In this document: in pieces, positions 45,017-55,894 of the stretch
How positions within the stretch are numbered: position 1 is the stretch's first letter
How the letters are laid out: the number at the start of each line of letters is the position of its first letter
Assembly (NCBI RefSeq): GCF_005491205.1
Contig: NZ_CP028035.1
Span: forward strand, 1,240,001-1,304,000
DNA: 64,000 nt
From: Nissabacter sp. SGAir0207
GTDB lineage: Bacteria > Pseudomonadota > Gammaproteobacteria > Enterobacterales > Enterobacteriaceae
Direction: 5' to 3'
Translations under genes and position numbers: made by a program
Notes under the pieces: model-generated
Databases searched by the model: none
Seen by the model: only the letters and a program-made list of their open reading frames with translations
What the model was told of the DNA's origin: nothing

Positions 45017-46273
45017 TCAGGGCAGCGGCAGGCCGCCATTGTCTGCTTTCTCCGGCAGCAGCTCTGCCAGCGGCGCGCTCTCCTCCGCGCGGGCCGGTGC
45101 CTCATGGATGCGCCACACGCAGTAGATGGCGACGACTACCATCGCCAGCGCGGTGTAGAACACCGCATGGTAGCTCCACAGCTCGGCCACGCCGCCGGCG
45201 AAGGAGCCAGCGATGATCCAGCCGACGCGCGTCGAGTTGGTGAACAGCGTGGTGGCCGCGCCCGCCTGCCCCGGCATCAGATCCTGGAAGTAGAGCATCC
45301 CGATGCCAGCCAGAATGCCGATGAACAGCGCGTTCAGCAGCTGTATCAGCAGCAGCGGCAGCGGAGCGGTGATAAACAGCAGGCTGAAATAGAACAGTAC
45401 CCCGGACGCCACCGCCAGCCGCATCAAACTACGCTTGCCAAGCCGTTTCGCCGCATAGCCCGCCAGCAGCATGATCGGGATCTCCAGCCCGGCGGCGGTG
45501 CCCATCATCACTCCACCCAATTTTTCCGGCAGATGCAGCTCATGCACCAGATAGAGCGGCATGGTGATCAGGTAGATGCCGTTGGCCGTCCACATCAATG
45601 AGCAGGCCGCGAACAGCAGCAGCGCGTCGCGGCGGTGGCGGCGCGGTGCCTGCAACGGCGCAATGGTCTTCAGCGCCGCCTTCGGCATGGAGGGCAGGTA
45701 GTAGCGCACCAGCGCGCCGCACAGCACAAAGGCCACGGCCGCCGCGGCGTACATAAAGGTGAAGCCAAAACCGAGCGCCAGCGCAAAGGCCAGCGGCGGC
45801 CCGACCACCCAAGCCAGCGACACCTGCGCCCGCAGGATGGAGGTGAACATCACCGCCTCGCGGCCGGTCTTCTCGGCGTGCTCACGCGCCAGCGCGAACA
45901 TCTGTGGGTTGGCGGTGGAGCCAAAGCTCGACAGCAGCACCCCCACCAGCAGCAGCACCAGATAGTTGCGGTTGTAGGCGAACAGCACACAGGCCAGCGC
46001 GCCCAGCAGGCAGCAGCAGAAGATCAGGGTGCGGCGGTCACCGCGTTTATCTGACCAGCTGGCCAGCAGCTGGCTGACCAGAATGCCGATCACCGCACTG
46101 CCGGTATAGAACAGCCCCACCATCATCGGCCGGGCATGGACTTCCGTCGACAGGAACAGGCTCAGGGTAGGGGTTTGCAGCGCACCGGCAATGCCGGTCA
46201 AAAAGGCCACCAGCAGAAACGCCGCCGAGGTCATGTCGGGCAGCCGCCGGGCTGTTACAGAGGGAGTGGTCAT
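45017..46273 (-). CDS. setB: Sugar efflux transporter SetB
   Basis: This 418-residue MFS transporter has 12 helices and strong likeness to E. coli SetB (LVAFLTGIAGALQTPTLSLFL, FGSTANPQMFALAREHAEKTG, ELHLPEKLGGVMMGTAAGLEIP, MLYFQDLMPGQAG). Set proteins export glucose, lactose and analogues. The C-terminus is about 20 residues longer than in E. coli. No clear Shine-Dalgarno is seen. It lies upstream of fruBKA, as in E. coli. Confidence 0.9.
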   Translation of the reverse strand: MTTPSVTARRLPDMTSAAFLLVAFLTGIAGALQTPTLSLFLSTEVHARPMMVGLFYTGSAVIGILVSQLLASWSDKRGDRRTLIFCCCLLGALACVLFAYNRNYLVLLLVGVLLSSFGSTANPQMFALAREHAEKTGREAVMFTSILRAQVSLAWVVGPPLAFALALGFGFTFMYAAAAVAFVLCGALVRYYLPSMPKAALKTIAPLQAPRRHRRDALLLFAACSLMWTANGIYLITMPLYLVHELHLPEKLGGVMMGTAAGLEIPIMLLAGYAAKRLGKRSLMRLAVASGVLFYFSLLFITAPLPLLLIQLLNALFIGILAGIGMLYFQDLMPGQAGAATTLFTNSTRVGWIIAGSFAGGVAELWSYHAVFYTALAMVVVAIYCVWRIHEAPARAEESAPLAELLPEKADNGGLPLP

Positions 46274-46402
46274 GATCTATCAATAAAAAAGGGAAGGGCG
46301 GGGCGCAGTCTACGCCTGTGGCGCCAAAAACACAGCCGTTTTCCGTGGCGAAAATGAGCAATCTGGCGCATTTCCGCACGGAAAGTCACAGGTCACCCGT
46401 GG

Positions 46403-46825
46403 CTACGCGCCCGCGGCGTAAAATTCTCCCTGCCGCCACAGCGCAATCGCGTTGCGGCTCGCCTCAAAGTGGGGCTGCGGCAGCGCATCCGGGTCGCACC
46501 AGAGCCACGCCTCGCACTTCTCCGGCTCCCGCCGCTGGGCCTCGCCGCCGGGGTGGCGCGCCAGCAGGCAGACCGACACCGTGTGCTTCCCCTCCTGCGC
46601 CCAGGTCTCCAGATTATTGCTCAGGGCAATCACCTGTGGCGCGACGAGGCGCAGGCCGGTCTCCTCCTCTATCTCGCGGATCGCCGCCTGTTCAAAGCTC
46701 TCCCCTGGCTCCATATGGCCGCCCGGAATTGACCAGTAGGGCGCATGGCTGCCGCTGCGTTTGCCAAACAACACCTGCCCCTGCGGGTTCACAATAATCA
46801 CACCTACCCCTACCACCACCTTCAT
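46403..46825 (-). CDS. Nudix hydrolase
   Basis: This 140-residue protein has a complete Nudix box: GGHMEPGESFEQAAIR followed by EIEEETGL. These enzymes hydrolyse nucleoside diphosphates linked to another moiety. The start at 46825 has GGAG seven bases upstream, and a longer reading at 46846 is not supported. Substrate is unknown. It stands alone between setB and the fructose operon, reading away from fruB. Confidence 0.8.
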   Translation of the reverse strand: MKVVVGVGVIIVNPQGQVLFGKRSGSHAPYWSIPGGHMEPGESFEQAAIREIEEETGLRLVAPQVIALSNNLETWAQEGKHTVSVCLLARHPGGEAQRREPEKCEAWLWCDPDALPQPHFEASRNAIALWRQGEFYAAGA

Positions 46826-46972
46826 TCTGGTTCTCCGTATCAGCAAAAACGTCAGCTTTACTCATCCTGTGCTGATGTAAATTCAGCAAGAGTGAAAAAA
46901 TGTGCGTGAAGTCAAAGATTCGTCACAACAACAACGAGAATGCTTGCATAAACTACAGGCCAATCAGAGACT

Positions 46973-46990
46973 GATTGAAACGTTTCAGCG
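46973..46990 (+). promoter_or_regulatory. Cra (FruR) operator 1 of the fructose operon
   Basis: TGAAACGTTTCA (46976-46987) is a perfect palindrome and fits the Cra consensus (GCTGAAWCGWTTCAGC). It lies about 90 bp before fruB. In E. coli the fru operon also has two Cra sites, released by fructose 1-phosphate. Confidence 0.85.
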
Positions 46991-47039
46991 CCGGCTGATG
47001 ACCCCCTCCCAAGCCCGGCGCCGCCTTTTTCTCATAGAA

Positions 47040-47055
47040 GCTGAAACGATTCAAT
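47040..47055 (+). promoter_or_regulatory. Cra (FruR) operator 2 of the fructose operon
   Basis: GCTGAAACGATTCAAT matches the Cra consensus closely and lies 21 bp before the fruB ATG. It is the second of two sites, spaced about 65 bp from the first. Confidence 0.85.
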
Positions 47056-47075
47056 TTCGGCAAGCGAGGAGAATT

Positions 47076-48206
47076 ATGTTCCAGTTGTCACTGCAAGACA
47101 TCCACCTTGGCGCCAGCGCCGGCAGCAAGCAGGAGGCCATCCAACAGGTGGCGGCCGCCCTGACTGACGCGGGCTACGTCGGTGCCGGCTACGTTGACGG
47201 TATGCAGCAGCGTGAGCTGCAAACCTCCACCTACCTTGGCAACGGCATCGCCATTCCCCACGGTACCACTGACACCCGCGATCTGGTACTGAATACCGGC
47301 GTGCAGGTGTTCCAGTTCCCGCAGGGCATCGCCTGGGGCGAGGGCCAGACCGCCTATGTGGTGATCGGCATCGCCGCGAAATCGGATGAGCATTTGGCGC
47401 TGCTGCGCCAGCTGACGCACGTGCTCTCTGATGAGAGCGTGGCCGAGGAGATGGCGAAAACGGATGCTAAGGAGACCCTGCGCAGCCTGCTGATGGGCGA
47501 AAAACAGCGCGCGGAGCTGCTGTTTGACACCTCGCTGATTGCCGTTGACGTCGCCGCCGACAACCTGATCACCCTACAGGCGCTGAACGCCGGCCGCCTG
47601 CAACAGGTGGGCGCGGTCGATACCCAATTTGTCAGCGACGCCGTCAGCCGCGCGCCGCTGAGCCTCGGGCAGGGCGTCTGGCTGGCCGACAGCCCGCAGG
47701 GCAACCTGCGCAGCGCCGTGACCGTCAGCCGCCCGGCAAAAGCCTTTGAGTATCAAGGTGAGCGCGTGGCCCTGCTGGCGACGGTGGCGATGGTCGATGA
47801 CCAGCCGCTGCCGGTGCTGAACTACCTCAGCGACCTGCTGCTGGACGATAAAGCTGAACGTCTGCTGAACGCCGATGCCCCGACGGTGCTGGCGCTGCTG
47901 ACCAGCGTCGTGCCGGAGGAGAGCCAGGTGCACACCGCCGAATTCGTGGTGCGTAACGAGCATGGCCTGCATGCCCGTCCCGGCACCATGCTGGTCAATA
48001 CCATCAAACAGTTCTCCAGCGACATCACCGTCACCAACCTCGACGGCAGTGGCAAGCCGGCCAATGGCCGCAGCCTGATGAAAGTCGTGGCGCTGGGCGT
48101 GAAAAAAGGGCACCGCCTGCGCTTCACCGCCAGCGGCGCGGACGCCGAACAGGCGTTGCAGGCGATTGGCACTGCCATCGCAGAAGGATTGGGGGAGGGC
48201 GTATGA
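47076..48206 (+). CDS. fruB: Fructose PTS diphosphoryl transfer protein FruB (EIIA-HPr-like)
   Basis: This 376-residue protein has an N-terminal EIIA domain with phospho-His H62 ([13 protein letters not shown]), a central linker domain, and a C-terminal HPr-like (FPr) domain with H299 (EHGLHARPG). It passes phosphate from EI to FruA. Length equals E. coli FruB. The ATG at 47076 ([10 protein letters not shown]) has AGGAG; a longer reading from 46902 would cover the Cra sites. It is the first gene of fruBKA. Confidence 0.97.
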   Translation: MFQLSLQDIHLGASAGSKQEAIQQVAAALTDAGYVGAGYVDGMQQRELQTSTYLGNGIAIPHGTTDTRDLVLNTGVQVFQFPQGIAWGEGQTAYVVIGIAAKSDEHLALLRQLTHVLSDESVAEEMAKTDAKETLRSLLMGEKQRAELLFDTSLIAVDVAADNLITLQALNAGRLQQVGAVDTQFVSDAVSRAPLSLGQGVWLADSPQGNLRSAVTVSRPAKAFEYQGERVALLATVAMVDDQPLPVLNYLSDLLLDDKAERLLNADAPTVLALLTSVVPEESQVHTAEFVVRNEHGLHARPGTMLVNTIKQFSSDITVTNLDGSGKPANGRSLMKVVALGVKKGHRLRFTASGADAEQALQAIGTAIAEGLGEGV

Positions 48207-49141
48207 GCCGCAGAGTTGCCACCATCACCCTTAACCCGGCCTACGATCTGGTCGGGTTCTGCCCGGAAATTGAGCGCGGCGAGGTCAATTTGGTGCAGAC
48301 CGCTGGCCTGCACGCCGCTGGCAAGGGCATCAACGTCGCCAAGGTACTGAAGGATCTCGGCATCGACGTCACCGTCGGCGGGTTCCTTGGCAAAGAGAAT
48401 CAGGATGGCTTCCAGCAGCTGTTTAGCGAGCTGGGCATCGCCAACCGCTTCCAGGTGGTCAATGGCCGCACCCGCATCAACGTCAAGCTGACGGAGAAGG
48501 CGGGGGAAGTGACCGATTTCAACTTCTCGGGCTTTAGCGTCACGCCGCAGGATTGGGAGCGTTTCGTCACCGACTCCCTGAGCTGGCTCGGCCAGTTCGA
48601 CATGGTGGCGGTGAGCGGCAGCCTGCCGGCCGGGGTTGACCCGGACGCCTTCACCGACTGGATGACGCGCCTGCGCAGCCAGTGCCCGTGCATCATTTTC
48701 GACAGCAGCCGCGACGCGCTGGTGGCGGGCCTGAAGGCCTCGCCGTGGTTGGTGAAGCCCAACCGCCGCGAGCTGGAGATGTGGGCCGGCAAAAAACTGC
48801 CGACCCTGGCGGAGGTGGTGGAAGCGGCCCACGCGCTGCGCGATCAGGGGATTGCCCATGTGGTGATCTCGCTGGGCGAAGAGGGCGCGCTGTGGGTCAA
48901 CGCCTCCGGCGCATGGCTGGCGCGTCCGCCGGCCTGCGAGGTGGTCAGCACCGTGGGTGCGGGCGACTCGATGGTGGGTGGCCTGATCTACGGTCTGCTG
49001 ATGCGTGAGTCCAGCGAACATACTTTACGTCTCGCCACTGCGGTGGCGGCCCTGGCGGTAAGCCAGAGCAACGTGGGCGTCACCGACCGCACCCAATTGG
49101 CGGCGATGATGGCCCGTGTTGATTTGAAACCCTTTAACTGA
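48203..49141 (+). CDS. fruK: 1-phosphofructokinase
   Basis: This 312-residue PfkB-family kinase has the N-terminal signature ([15 protein letters not shown]) and the C-terminal active-site motif with catalytic Asp ([12 protein letters not shown]). It phosphorylates fructose 1-phosphate to fructose 1,6-bisphosphate. It overlaps fruB by ATGA and matches E. coli FruK in length and sequence. Confidence 0.97.
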   Translation: MSRRVATITLNPAYDLVGFCPEIERGEVNLVQTAGLHAAGKGINVAKVLKDLGIDVTVGGFLGKENQDGFQQLFSELGIANRFQVVNGRTRINVKLTEKAGEVTDFNFSGFSVTPQDWERFVTDSLSWLGQFDMVAVSGSLPAGVDPDAFTDWMTRLRSQCPCIIFDSSRDALVAGLKASPWLVKPNRRELEMWAGKKLPTLAEVVEAAHALRDQGIAHVVISLGEEGALWVNASGAWLARPPACEVVSTVGAGDSMVGGLIYGLLMRESSEHTLRLATAVAALAVSQSNVGVTDRTQLAAMMARVDLKPFN

Positions 49142-49155
49142 CAGCAGGAGGCACA

Positions 49156-50865
49156 ATGAAAACGCTGCTGATGACCGATCCTTCGCAAGGGCAGGCACGG
49201 AGCCACCTGGCGAAACGCATGCTGACCGCCGCCGCTGGCAAGGCCGGGGCAACGCTGACTGAAAGTGTGACTGACGCCGAGCTGGTGGTGGTGCTGGGCG
49301 AACAGGCCGCCGCCGATGCCGGGCTGACCGGCAAAAAGGTCTATCTGGCCTCCGTCGAGCAGGCGGTACGTGACCCGCAGGGCGTGCTGACGCGCGCCGC
49401 CAACGAGGCCACGCCGTATCAGGCACCGCAGGTTGCCGTGGCCGCCGCACCGGCTGCCGCTGCCGCCAGTGGGCCAAAACGCATTGTCGCCATCACCGCC
49501 TGCCCGACCGGCGTGGCGCACACCTTTATGGCCGCTGAGGCGCTGGAGGCGGAAGCCAAGAAGCGCGGCTGGTGGGTGAAGGTAGAGACCCGTGGCTCCG
49601 TGGGCGCGGGCAACGAGATCACCCCGGAAGAGGTGGCACAGGCAGATCTGGTGGTGGTGGCGGCAGACATCGAGGTTGATCTGGCGAAGTTCGCTGGCAA
49701 GCCGATGTACCGTACCTCGACCGGTCTGGCCCTGAAGAAGACCAAGCAGGAGCTGGACAAAGCGGTGGCCGAGGCGGAAGTGTACCGTCCGGCTGGCGCG
49801 GGCGCGGCGACGACCAGCAGCAAGAAGCAAGAGAGCGCCGGGCCATACCGTCACCTGTTGACGGGCGTCTCCTACATGCTGCCGATGGTGGTGGCAGGCG
49901 GCCTCTGTATCGCGCTCTCCTTTATCTTTGGTATCAAGGCATTTGAAGAGAAGGGCACGCTGGCGGCGGCGCTGATGCAGATCGGCGGCGGTTCGGCCTT
50001 CGCCCTGATGGTGCCGGTACTGGCCGGTTACATCGCCTTCTCCATCGCTGACCGTCCCGGACTGACGCCGGGCCTGATTGGCGGCATGTTGGCGGTCAGC
50101 ACCGGTGCTGGCTTTATCGGCGGCATCATCGCTGGCTTCCTGGCCGGTTACGTGGCGCGCGCCATCAGCGGCAAGCTGCGCCTGCCAGCCAGTATGGAGG
50201 CGTTGAAACCGATTCTGATCATCCCGCTGGTGGCGAGCCTGATCACTGGTCTGGTGATGATCTATGTGGTCGGTACCCCGGTCGCGCAGATCATGACCGG
50301 CCTGACCAACTGGCTGCAATCCCTCGGCACTGCCAACGCCGTGCTGCTGGGCGCGATCCTCGGCGCGATGATGTGCACCGACATGGGTGGCCCGGTCAAC
50401 AAGGCGGCCTACGCCTTTGGCGTGGCGCTGCTCAGCTCCTCGGTCTACGCGCCGATGGCGGCCATCATGGCGGCTGGCATGGTGCCCCCGCTGGCGATGG
50501 GCGTGGCGACGCTGCTGGCGCGCCGCAAGTTTGCCCAGAGCGAGCAAGAGGGTGGCAAGGCCGCGCTGGTGCTGGGGCTGTGCTTCATCTCGGAAGGTGC
50601 GATCCCGTTTGCGGCGCGTGACCCAATGCGTGTCCTGCCGTGCTGCATCGCCGGTGGCGCGTTGACCGGCGCACTCTCCATGGCCTTCGGCGCCAAGCTG
50701 ATGGCACCGCACGGCGGGCTGTTCGTGCTGCTGATTCCGGGCGCTATCCAGCCGGTACTGCTCTATCTGGTGGCCATCGTCGCCGGTACGGCACTGGCAG
50801 GCATCTCCTACGCCATCCTGAAGCGCTCTGACGCAGAAATGGCCGAGAAGATTGAAGCCAACTAA
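49156..50865 (+). CDS. fruA: Fructose PTS transporter subunit IIB'BC
   Basis: This 569-residue protein has a degenerate IIB' domain, a linker rich in Ala, a functional IIB domain with the phospho-Cys (ITACPTGVAHTFMA, about residue 115) and a IIC membrane domain of about ten helices (from 235). It imports fructose and delivers fructose 1-phosphate. AGGAG, five bases before the ATG, supports the start. It is the last gene of the operon and is followed by a strong terminator. Confidence 0.96.
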   Translation: MKTLLMTDPSQGQARSHLAKRMLTAAAGKAGATLTESVTDAELVVVLGEQAAADAGLTGKKVYLASVEQAVRDPQGVLTRAANEATPYQAPQVAVAAAPAAAAASGPKRIVAITACPTGVAHTFMAAEALEAEAKKRGWWVKVETRGSVGAGNEITPEEVAQADLVVVAADIEVDLAKFAGKPMYRTSTGLALKKTKQELDKAVAEAEVYRPAGAGAATTSSKKQESAGPYRHLLTGVSYMLPMVVAGGLCIALSFIFGIKAFEEKGTLAAALMQIGGGSAFALMVPVLAGYIAFSIADRPGLTPGLIGGMLAVSTGAGFIGGIIAGFLAGYVARAISGKLRLPASMEALKPILIIPLVASLITGLVMIYVVGTPVAQIMTGLTNWLQSLGTANAVLLGAILGAMMCTDMGGPVNKAAYAFGVALLSSSVYAPMAAIMAAGMVPPLAMGVATLLARRKFAQSEQEGGKAALVLGLCFISEGAIPFAARDPMRVLPCCIAGGALTGALSMAFGAKLMAPHGGLFVLLIPGAIQPVLLYLVAIVAGTALAGISYAILKRSDAEMAEKIEAN

Positions 50866-50880
50866 GCGGCAAGGGTAAAA

Positions 50881-50907
50881 AAAAGGCGCTCACTGAGCGC
50901 CTTTTTT
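50881..50907. terminator. Bidirectional terminator between fruA and nfo
   Basis: AAAAGGCGCTC and GAGCGCCTTTT form a stem with a short loop, with six T residues after it and A residues before it. Confidence 0.9.
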
Positions 50908-50919
50908 ATTGCCCGCCGA

Positions 50920-51783
50920 TCAGGCCGGTTGCGGATCGCTGCTGAATTGCTGCGACTTCAGCCAGGCGATCTCCTCCGCCCACAGCGTGTCATCCACCGT
51001 CTCCAGAATCATCGGGATACCGTCGAAGCGCGCGTCAGCCATGATGTAGCTGAAGGCGGCCTTGCCGATGTTGCCCATCCCGAGGCTGTGGTGGCGGTCA
51101 ACGCGGCTGGCGAAGGCGCTCTTGGCGTCATTCAGGTGCATACCGCGCAAGTACCTAAAGCCCACGATGTCACTGAACTGGCGGAAAGTCTCCTCACAGG
51201 CCTCGGCGCTGCGCAGGTCATAACCGGCGGCGAAGGCGTGGCAGGTATCAATGCAGACGCCAACGCGGCTCTTGTCCTCGACGCCATCAATGATGGCAGC
51301 CAGGTGCTCAAAGCGGAAGCCGAGGTTGCTGCCCTGACCCGCGGTGTTCTCAATCACCGCTGTCACCCCTTCGGTCTGATCCAGCGCGATGTTGATCGAC
51401 TCTGCGATGCGCGCCAGACAGCTCTCCTCATCAATCTGCGCCAGATGGCTGCCGGGGTGGAAGTTGAGCTGGCTCAGCCCCAGTTGCTGGCAGCGCGCCA
51501 GCTCATCAATGAACGCGACGCGTGACTTCTCCAGCGCCTCCTCCAGCGGGTGGCCGAGGTTAATCAGGTAGCTATCGTGCGGCAGGATCTGCGTGCTGGT
51601 GTAGCCGTGGCGCTCGCAGGCGCGCTTGAACTTATCAATCACCGCGCTGGTCAACGGCGCGGCGCGCCACTGGCGCTGGTTCTTGGTGAACAGGGCGAAG
51701 GCGGTGGCACCCAGCGCGCTGGCGCGCTCCACGGCCTGATCGACCCCGCCGGCGGCGCTGACATGGGCTCCGACAAACTTCAT
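50920..51783 (-). CDS. nfo: Endonuclease IV (deoxyribonuclease IV)
   Basis: This 287-residue AP endonuclease has the zinc-site segments of the family: [52 protein letters not shown] and the Glu near MILETVDD. It nicks at abasic sites in base excision repair and, in E. coli, responds to SoxRS. The ATG at 51783 has GAGGAG upstream. An upstream ATG at 51909 gives a tail unlike any Nfo. Confidence 0.97.
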   Translation of the reverse strand: MKFVGAHVSAAGGVDQAVERASALGATAFALFTKNQRQWRAAPLTSAVIDKFKRACERHGYTSTQILPHDSYLINLGHPLEEALEKSRVAFIDELARCQQLGLSQLNFHPGSHLAQIDEESCLARIAESINIALDQTEGVTAVIENTAGQGSNLGFRFEHLAAIIDGVEDKSRVGVCIDTCHAFAAGYDLRSAEACEETFRQFSDIVGFRYLRGMHLNDAKSAFASRVDRHHSLGMGNIGKAAFSYIMADARFDGIPMILETVDDTLWAEEIAWLKSQQFSSDPQPA

Positions 51784-51851
51784 TTCTCTCTCCTCTGGTG
51801 GTCGGCGCACAGTGTAATGGTTTTGTGGCGGCAAGCGTACCCTCGTGGCAT

Positions 51852-52916
51852 TTAGCGCAGCAGCGCCGTCACCAGCAGGTTGATGGCCGCACCGCCCAGC
51901 ACTAGCCACAGGAACAGCACGCCCCCCAGCAGCAGCGGGCGTAGCCCGGCGCGGCGCAGGGTATGGAAGCGGGTGGCGAGGCCGAGCGCCGCCATCGCCA
52001 TTGCCAGCAGCAGGTTATCCAGCGCCAGCAGCGTCGGCATCCAGTGGGCGGGCAGCAGGTGCAGCGAGTTGACGCCCGCCACCACAATGAACAGCAGCGC
52101 GAACCACGGCACCGCCAGTGGCGCGCGCGCCTCGGTGGCCGGGGCACGGCGCGCCAGCCAGGCAGAGAGCAGCAGCAGGAAGGGCGCGAGCATCATCACG
52201 CGCATCATCTTGGCGATCACCGCCGCATTCTCCACCTCCGCGCCGAGGGCATGGCCGATCGCCACCACCTGTGCCACCTCATGCACCGTCGAGCCGGTGT
52301 AGATGCCAAACGCCTGCGCGCCCAGCCCGGCGGGCAGCAGGCGGCAGATCCATGGGTAGACAAAGATTGCCAGCGTGCCGTAGACCACCACCGTGGTGAC
52401 AGCCACCGCCACCCGGTTGCTGTCAGCGCGCGCCACCGGGGCCGTCGCCATCACCGCCGCCGCGCCGCAGATGCTGCTACCCGCGCCAATCAGCAGGGTG
52501 GTCTCGCGATCCAGCCCAAAAACCCGCCGCCCCAGCCAACAGGCGAGAAAAAAAGTCGATCCAAGTACCAAAAAATCGATAAGCAGCCCGAAGGTGCCCA
52601 CTGCCGCTACCTGTTGCACGCTCAGGCGCAGGCCATAGAGGATGATGCCCAGCCGCAGCAGCCGCTGGCGGGCGAAATCGATGCCCGAGAGCGTCACCGG
52701 GCGCAGCCGGGCGGGCAGGGCGTTGCCCACCACCATGCCCGCCAGAATGGCCAGCGTCAGGGTGCCCAAGCCGAGAGCGCTCAGCCAGCTGGCGCTGCCA
52801 AGCCGCGCGGCCAGCCAGGCCAGCCCACCACAGAGCAGCAGCCCCGGCAGCAGGCCAAATGGGGGACGCAGAGAAAAAGTGGGTCTGAGCGCAACGCGCA
52901 GCGGCAGGGTGTTCAT
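51852..52916 (-). CDS. yeiH: UPF0324 inner-membrane protein YeiH
   Basis: This 354-residue protein has about 10-11 membrane helices and UPF0324 hallmarks ([54 protein letters not shown]). E. coli YeiH has the same context. The transport role is unproven; regulation by YeiE and links to sulfite have been reported. GGAGG lies six bases before the ATG. It diverges from yeiE. Confidence 0.92.
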   Translation of the reverse strand: MNTLPLRVALRPTFSLRPPFGLLPGLLLCGGLAWLAARLGSASWLSALGLGTLTLAILAGMVVGNALPARLRPVTLSGIDFARQRLLRLGIILYGLRLSVQQVAAVGTFGLLIDFLVLGSTFFLACWLGRRVFGLDRETTLLIGAGSSICGAAAVMATAPVARADSNRVAVAVTTVVVYGTLAIFVYPWICRLLPAGLGAQAFGIYTGSTVHEVAQVVAIGHALGAEVENAAVIAKMMRVMMLAPFLLLLSAWLARRAPATEARAPLAVPWFALLFIVVAGVNSLHLLPAHWMPTLLALDNLLLAMAMAALGLATRFHTLRRAGLRPLLLGGVLFLWLVLGGAAINLLVTALLR

Positions 52917-52978
52917 GGCATACCTCCAAAGATAGTGGGGGTAGCTTAGGGGCAGAAACCTTAAAGGTGAAACGGATA

Positions 52979-53016
52979 ATAGTTCTATAATCTATCGATT
53001 AAAGTGGTATAACTAT
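52979..53016. promoter_or_regulatory. Dyad between yeiH and yeiE, candidate YeiE (LysR-type) site
   Basis: ATAGTT (52979-52984) with TATA, and TATA with AACTAT (53011-53016), form an imperfect inverted repeat around ATCGAT at the centre. It lies in the divergent spacer where a LysR-type regulator would bind. Binding is inferred. Confidence 0.35.
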
Positions 53017-53163
53017 CAGCCCGGTGAAACTATCCGCCTGCCAGCACACCGCCGCCAAGGGGCGCGATCTCACGGATTGCGGCAAACGTGATAATCTTAA
53101 TAACAAAGCACCTGCACCTGAGGCGGGCCACTGGCCCACCCGCATCGCCACACAGAGATCGCT

Positions 53164-54051
53164 ATGCATATCACACTCCGACAACTTGAAGTCTTTGCTG
53201 AAGTGCTGAAAAGCGGGTCAACCACCCAGGCCTCGGTGGTGCTGTCGCTCTCCCAATCCGCGGTCAGCGCCGCACTGGCCGATCTGGAGAACCAGCTTGG
53301 CGTTCAGTTGTTTGACCGGGTTGGCAAGCGGCTGGTGATCAATGAGCATGGTCGGCTGCTCTACCCACGCGCGCTGGCGCTGCTGGAGCAGGCCGGTGAG
53401 ATTGAGCGGCTGTTCAACCATGACAACGGCTCTCTGCGCATCGCGGCCAGCAGCACCATCGGCAACTATATGCTGCCGGGCATGATCGCCGAGTACCGGC
53501 TCGACTACCCCAATACCCCGCTGGAGCTGAACGTCGGCAACAGCCAGGATGTGATCAACGCGGTGGCCGATTTCCGCGTTGACCTCGGCCTGATTGAGGG
53601 GCCATGCCACATGCCGGAGCTGATTACCCAGCCCTGGTTGCAGGATGAGCTGGTGGTGTTCGCCGCGCCGCAGCGCGTGAAGCAGGGGGAGCCGCTGGCG
53701 GCCAAACCGGTATCGCTGGCGGCGCTGGCCGAGGCACCGTGGATTTTGCGCGAGCGCGGCTCCGGCACCCGCGAGGTGCTGGATCACCTGCTGCTGGCGC
53801 GCCTGCCAGCCTTCAATCTGGTGATGGAGCTGGGCAACTCCGAGGCGATCAAGCACGCGGTGCGCCACAATATCGGCATCAGCTGCCTGTCACGGCGGGT
53901 GGTGGGCGAGCAGTTGACCAGCGGCGCGCTGAGCGAAATCCAGCTGCCGGGCGAGCCGCTGACCCGTACGCTCTACCTGATACATCACCGGCAAAAACAT
54001 ATCTCCAGTGTATTGCAGCGCTTCCTCGACTACTGCAAGTTGCGCCAGTAA
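53164..54051 (+). CDS. yeiE: LysR-family regulator YeiE
   Basis: This 295-residue protein has an N-terminal winged helix (about 1-60: [40 protein letters not shown]) and a C-terminal effector domain. It resembles E. coli YeiE in length and sequence ([25 protein letters not shown]). It probably controls the divergent yeiH. The spacing ending GAGATCGCT before the ATG is acceptable. Confidence 0.93.
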   Translation: MHITLRQLEVFAEVLKSGSTTQASVVLSLSQSAVSAALADLENQLGVQLFDRVGKRLVINEHGRLLYPRALALLEQAGEIERLFNHDNGSLRIAASSTIGNYMLPGMIAEYRLDYPNTPLELNVGNSQDVINAVADFRVDLGLIEGPCHMPELITQPWLQDELVVFAAPQRVKQGEPLAAKPVSLAALAEAPWILRERGSGTREVLDHLLLARLPAFNLVMELGNSEAIKHAVRHNIGISCLSRRVVGEQLTSGALSEIQLPGEPLTRTLYLIHHRQKHISSVLQRFLDYCKLRQ

Positions 54052-54239
54052 AACGCGCTGATTCGCCGGGTTAGTAGGCGATCCGCACACCTCTTCGACA
54101 GTTGTTGCCGGGCTGTTACTTATAATCTGCACCGGATCATGAAGGTGTCTTATAACCGGGGAATCCTGCTATATCTTGGGGCCTGTTTTGTTACAATCCG
54201 CCCTCAAAATTTCCCAGGACGAGCAGATATAGGGTAAAA

Positions 54240-55712
54240 ATGGCTCAACAACATACTAATAACCCGCAGCCACCCACGGCCCTGCGCCGGGAGTTAAAGG
54301 CGCGTCATCTGACGATGATCGCGATTGGCGGATCCATCGGCACCGGGCTGTTTGTCGGCTCTGGCGCCACCGTATCACAGGCCGGGCCGGGGGGCGCGCT
54401 GCTCTCCTACGCGCTGATTGGCCTGATGGTCTACTTCCTGATGACCAGCCTCGGCGAGCTGGCGGCCTTCATGCCGGTCTCCGGCTCCTTCTCCACCTAT
54501 GGCGCCAAATATGTCGAAGAGGGCTTCGGCTTCGCCCTTGGCTGGAACTACTGGTACAACTGGGCGGTGACCATCGCCGTCGAGCTGGTGGCCTCGCAGC
54601 TGCTGATGAGTTACTGGTTCCCCGATACCCCCGGCTGGATCTGGAGCGCGCTGTTCCTTGGCCTGATGTTCCTGCTGAACTGGATCTCGGTGAAGGGCTT
54701 TGGCGAGGCGGAGTACTGGTTCTCGCTGGTCAAGGTGGTGACGGTGGTGATCTTCATCATCATTGGCATCCTGATGATCGTTGGCATCATGAAGGGCGGC
54801 GAGCACGCGGGCTGGCAGAACTGGACCATCGGTGACGCGCCCTTTGCTGGTGGCTTCTCGGCGATGATTGGCGTGGCGATGATTGCTGGCTTCTCCTTCC
54901 AGGGCACCGAGCTGATTGGCATCGCGGCGGGCGAATCCGAAAACCCGGCGAAAAACATCCCGCGCGCGGTGCGGCAGGTGTTCTGGCGCATCATGCTGTT
55001 CTACATCTTCGCCATCCTGATCATCAGCCTGATCATCCCGTACACCGACCCGAACCTGCTGCGCAATGACGTCACGGACATCAGCGTCAGCCCGTTCACC
55101 CTGGTGTTCCGCAATGCTGGCCTGCTCTCCGCCGCGGCAGTGATGAACGCGGTGATCCTGACGGCGGTGCTGTCGGCGGGTAACTCCGGCATGTACGCTT
55201 CCACCCGGATGCTGTTCACCCTGGCAAGCGAAGGCAAGGCACCGCGCCTGTTCGCCCGCCTCTCCAAGGGCGGCGTGCCGCGCAACGCGCTCTATGCCAC
55301 CACTGCCGTGGCCGCGCTCTGCTTCCTGACCTCCATGTTTGGCGACCAGCAGGTTTACCTGTGGCTGCTCAACACCTCGGGCATGACTGGCTTCATCGCC
55401 TGGTTGGGGATCGCCATCAGCCACTACCGCTTCCGCCGTGGCTATGTGGCGCAGGGGCGTGACCTGAACGCGCTGCCGTACCGCTCCGGGCTGTTCCCGC
55501 TGGGGCCGATCTTCGCCTTCGTGCTCTGCCTGATCATTACGCTCGGCCAGAACTATCAGGCGTTTCTGGCAGACACCATTGACTGGACTGGGGTAGCGGC
55601 GACTTACATCGGCATCCCGCTGTTCCTGATTATCTGGTTCGGCTACAAGCTGACGCGCGGCACCCATGTCGTGAAGTACCGTGAGATGGAATTCCCGGAT
55701 CACAAAGAGTAA
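54240..55712 (+). CDS. lysP: Lysine-specific permease LysP
   Basis: This 490-residue APC transporter has 12 helices and is nearly E. coli LysP in sequence (LRRELKARHLTMIAIGGSIGTGLFV, GEAEYWFSLVKVVTV, FSFQGTELIGIAAGESENPAKNIPRA). It imports lysine by proton symport and, in E. coli, is also the co-sensor of CadC. Upstream I see no lysine riboswitch; ArgP control is known in E. coli. A terminator follows. Confidence 0.96.
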   Translation: MAQQHTNNPQPPTALRRELKARHLTMIAIGGSIGTGLFVGSGATVSQAGPGGALLSYALIGLMVYFLMTSLGELAAFMPVSGSFSTYGAKYVEEGFGFALGWNYWYNWAVTIAVELVASQLLMSYWFPDTPGWIWSALFLGLMFLLNWISVKGFGEAEYWFSLVKVVTVVIFIIIGILMIVGIMKGGEHAGWQNWTIGDAPFAGGFSAMIGVAMIAGFSFQGTELIGIAAGESENPAKNIPRAVRQVFWRIMLFYIFAILIISLIIPYTDPNLLRNDVTDISVSPFTLVFRNAGLLSAAAVMNAVILTAVLSAGNSGMYASTRMLFTLASEGKAPRLFARLSKGGVPRNALYATTAVAALCFLTSMFGDQQVYLWLLNTSGMTGFIAWLGIAISHYRFRRGYVAQGRDLNALPYRSGLFPLGPIFAFVLCLIITLGQNYQAFLADTIDWTGVAATYIGIPLFLIIWFGYKLTRGTHVVKYREMEFPDHKE

Positions 55713-55717
55713 TTTGC

Positions 55718-55746
55718 AGGGGCGCCCAGTGCGCCCCTTGTTTTTG
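55718..55746 (+). terminator. lysP terminator
   Basis: AGGGGCGC and GCGCCCCT form an 8-bp stem with a 5-base loop, followed by TGTTTTTG. It lies just after the lysP stop. Confidence 0.75.
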
Positions 55747-55894
55747 CGCACCGCAAACTGCAACAAGGCGTGTCCGCCGTCGCCCGCTCTCCCTCCTGCT
55801 GACTTTCCTGCCGTTATCCCCAGTATGCCCTGACCAGCGGCCGATAAAATATAACTTAAACAGCAGGTTACCTATCCTAAAAATCGTCCAAAGC

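Noticed and set aside
54052..54239. Possible lysine riboswitch before lysP
   Set aside because: The leader is under 190 bp and shows no multi-helix lysine aptamer or terminator; E. coli lysP uses ArgP control.
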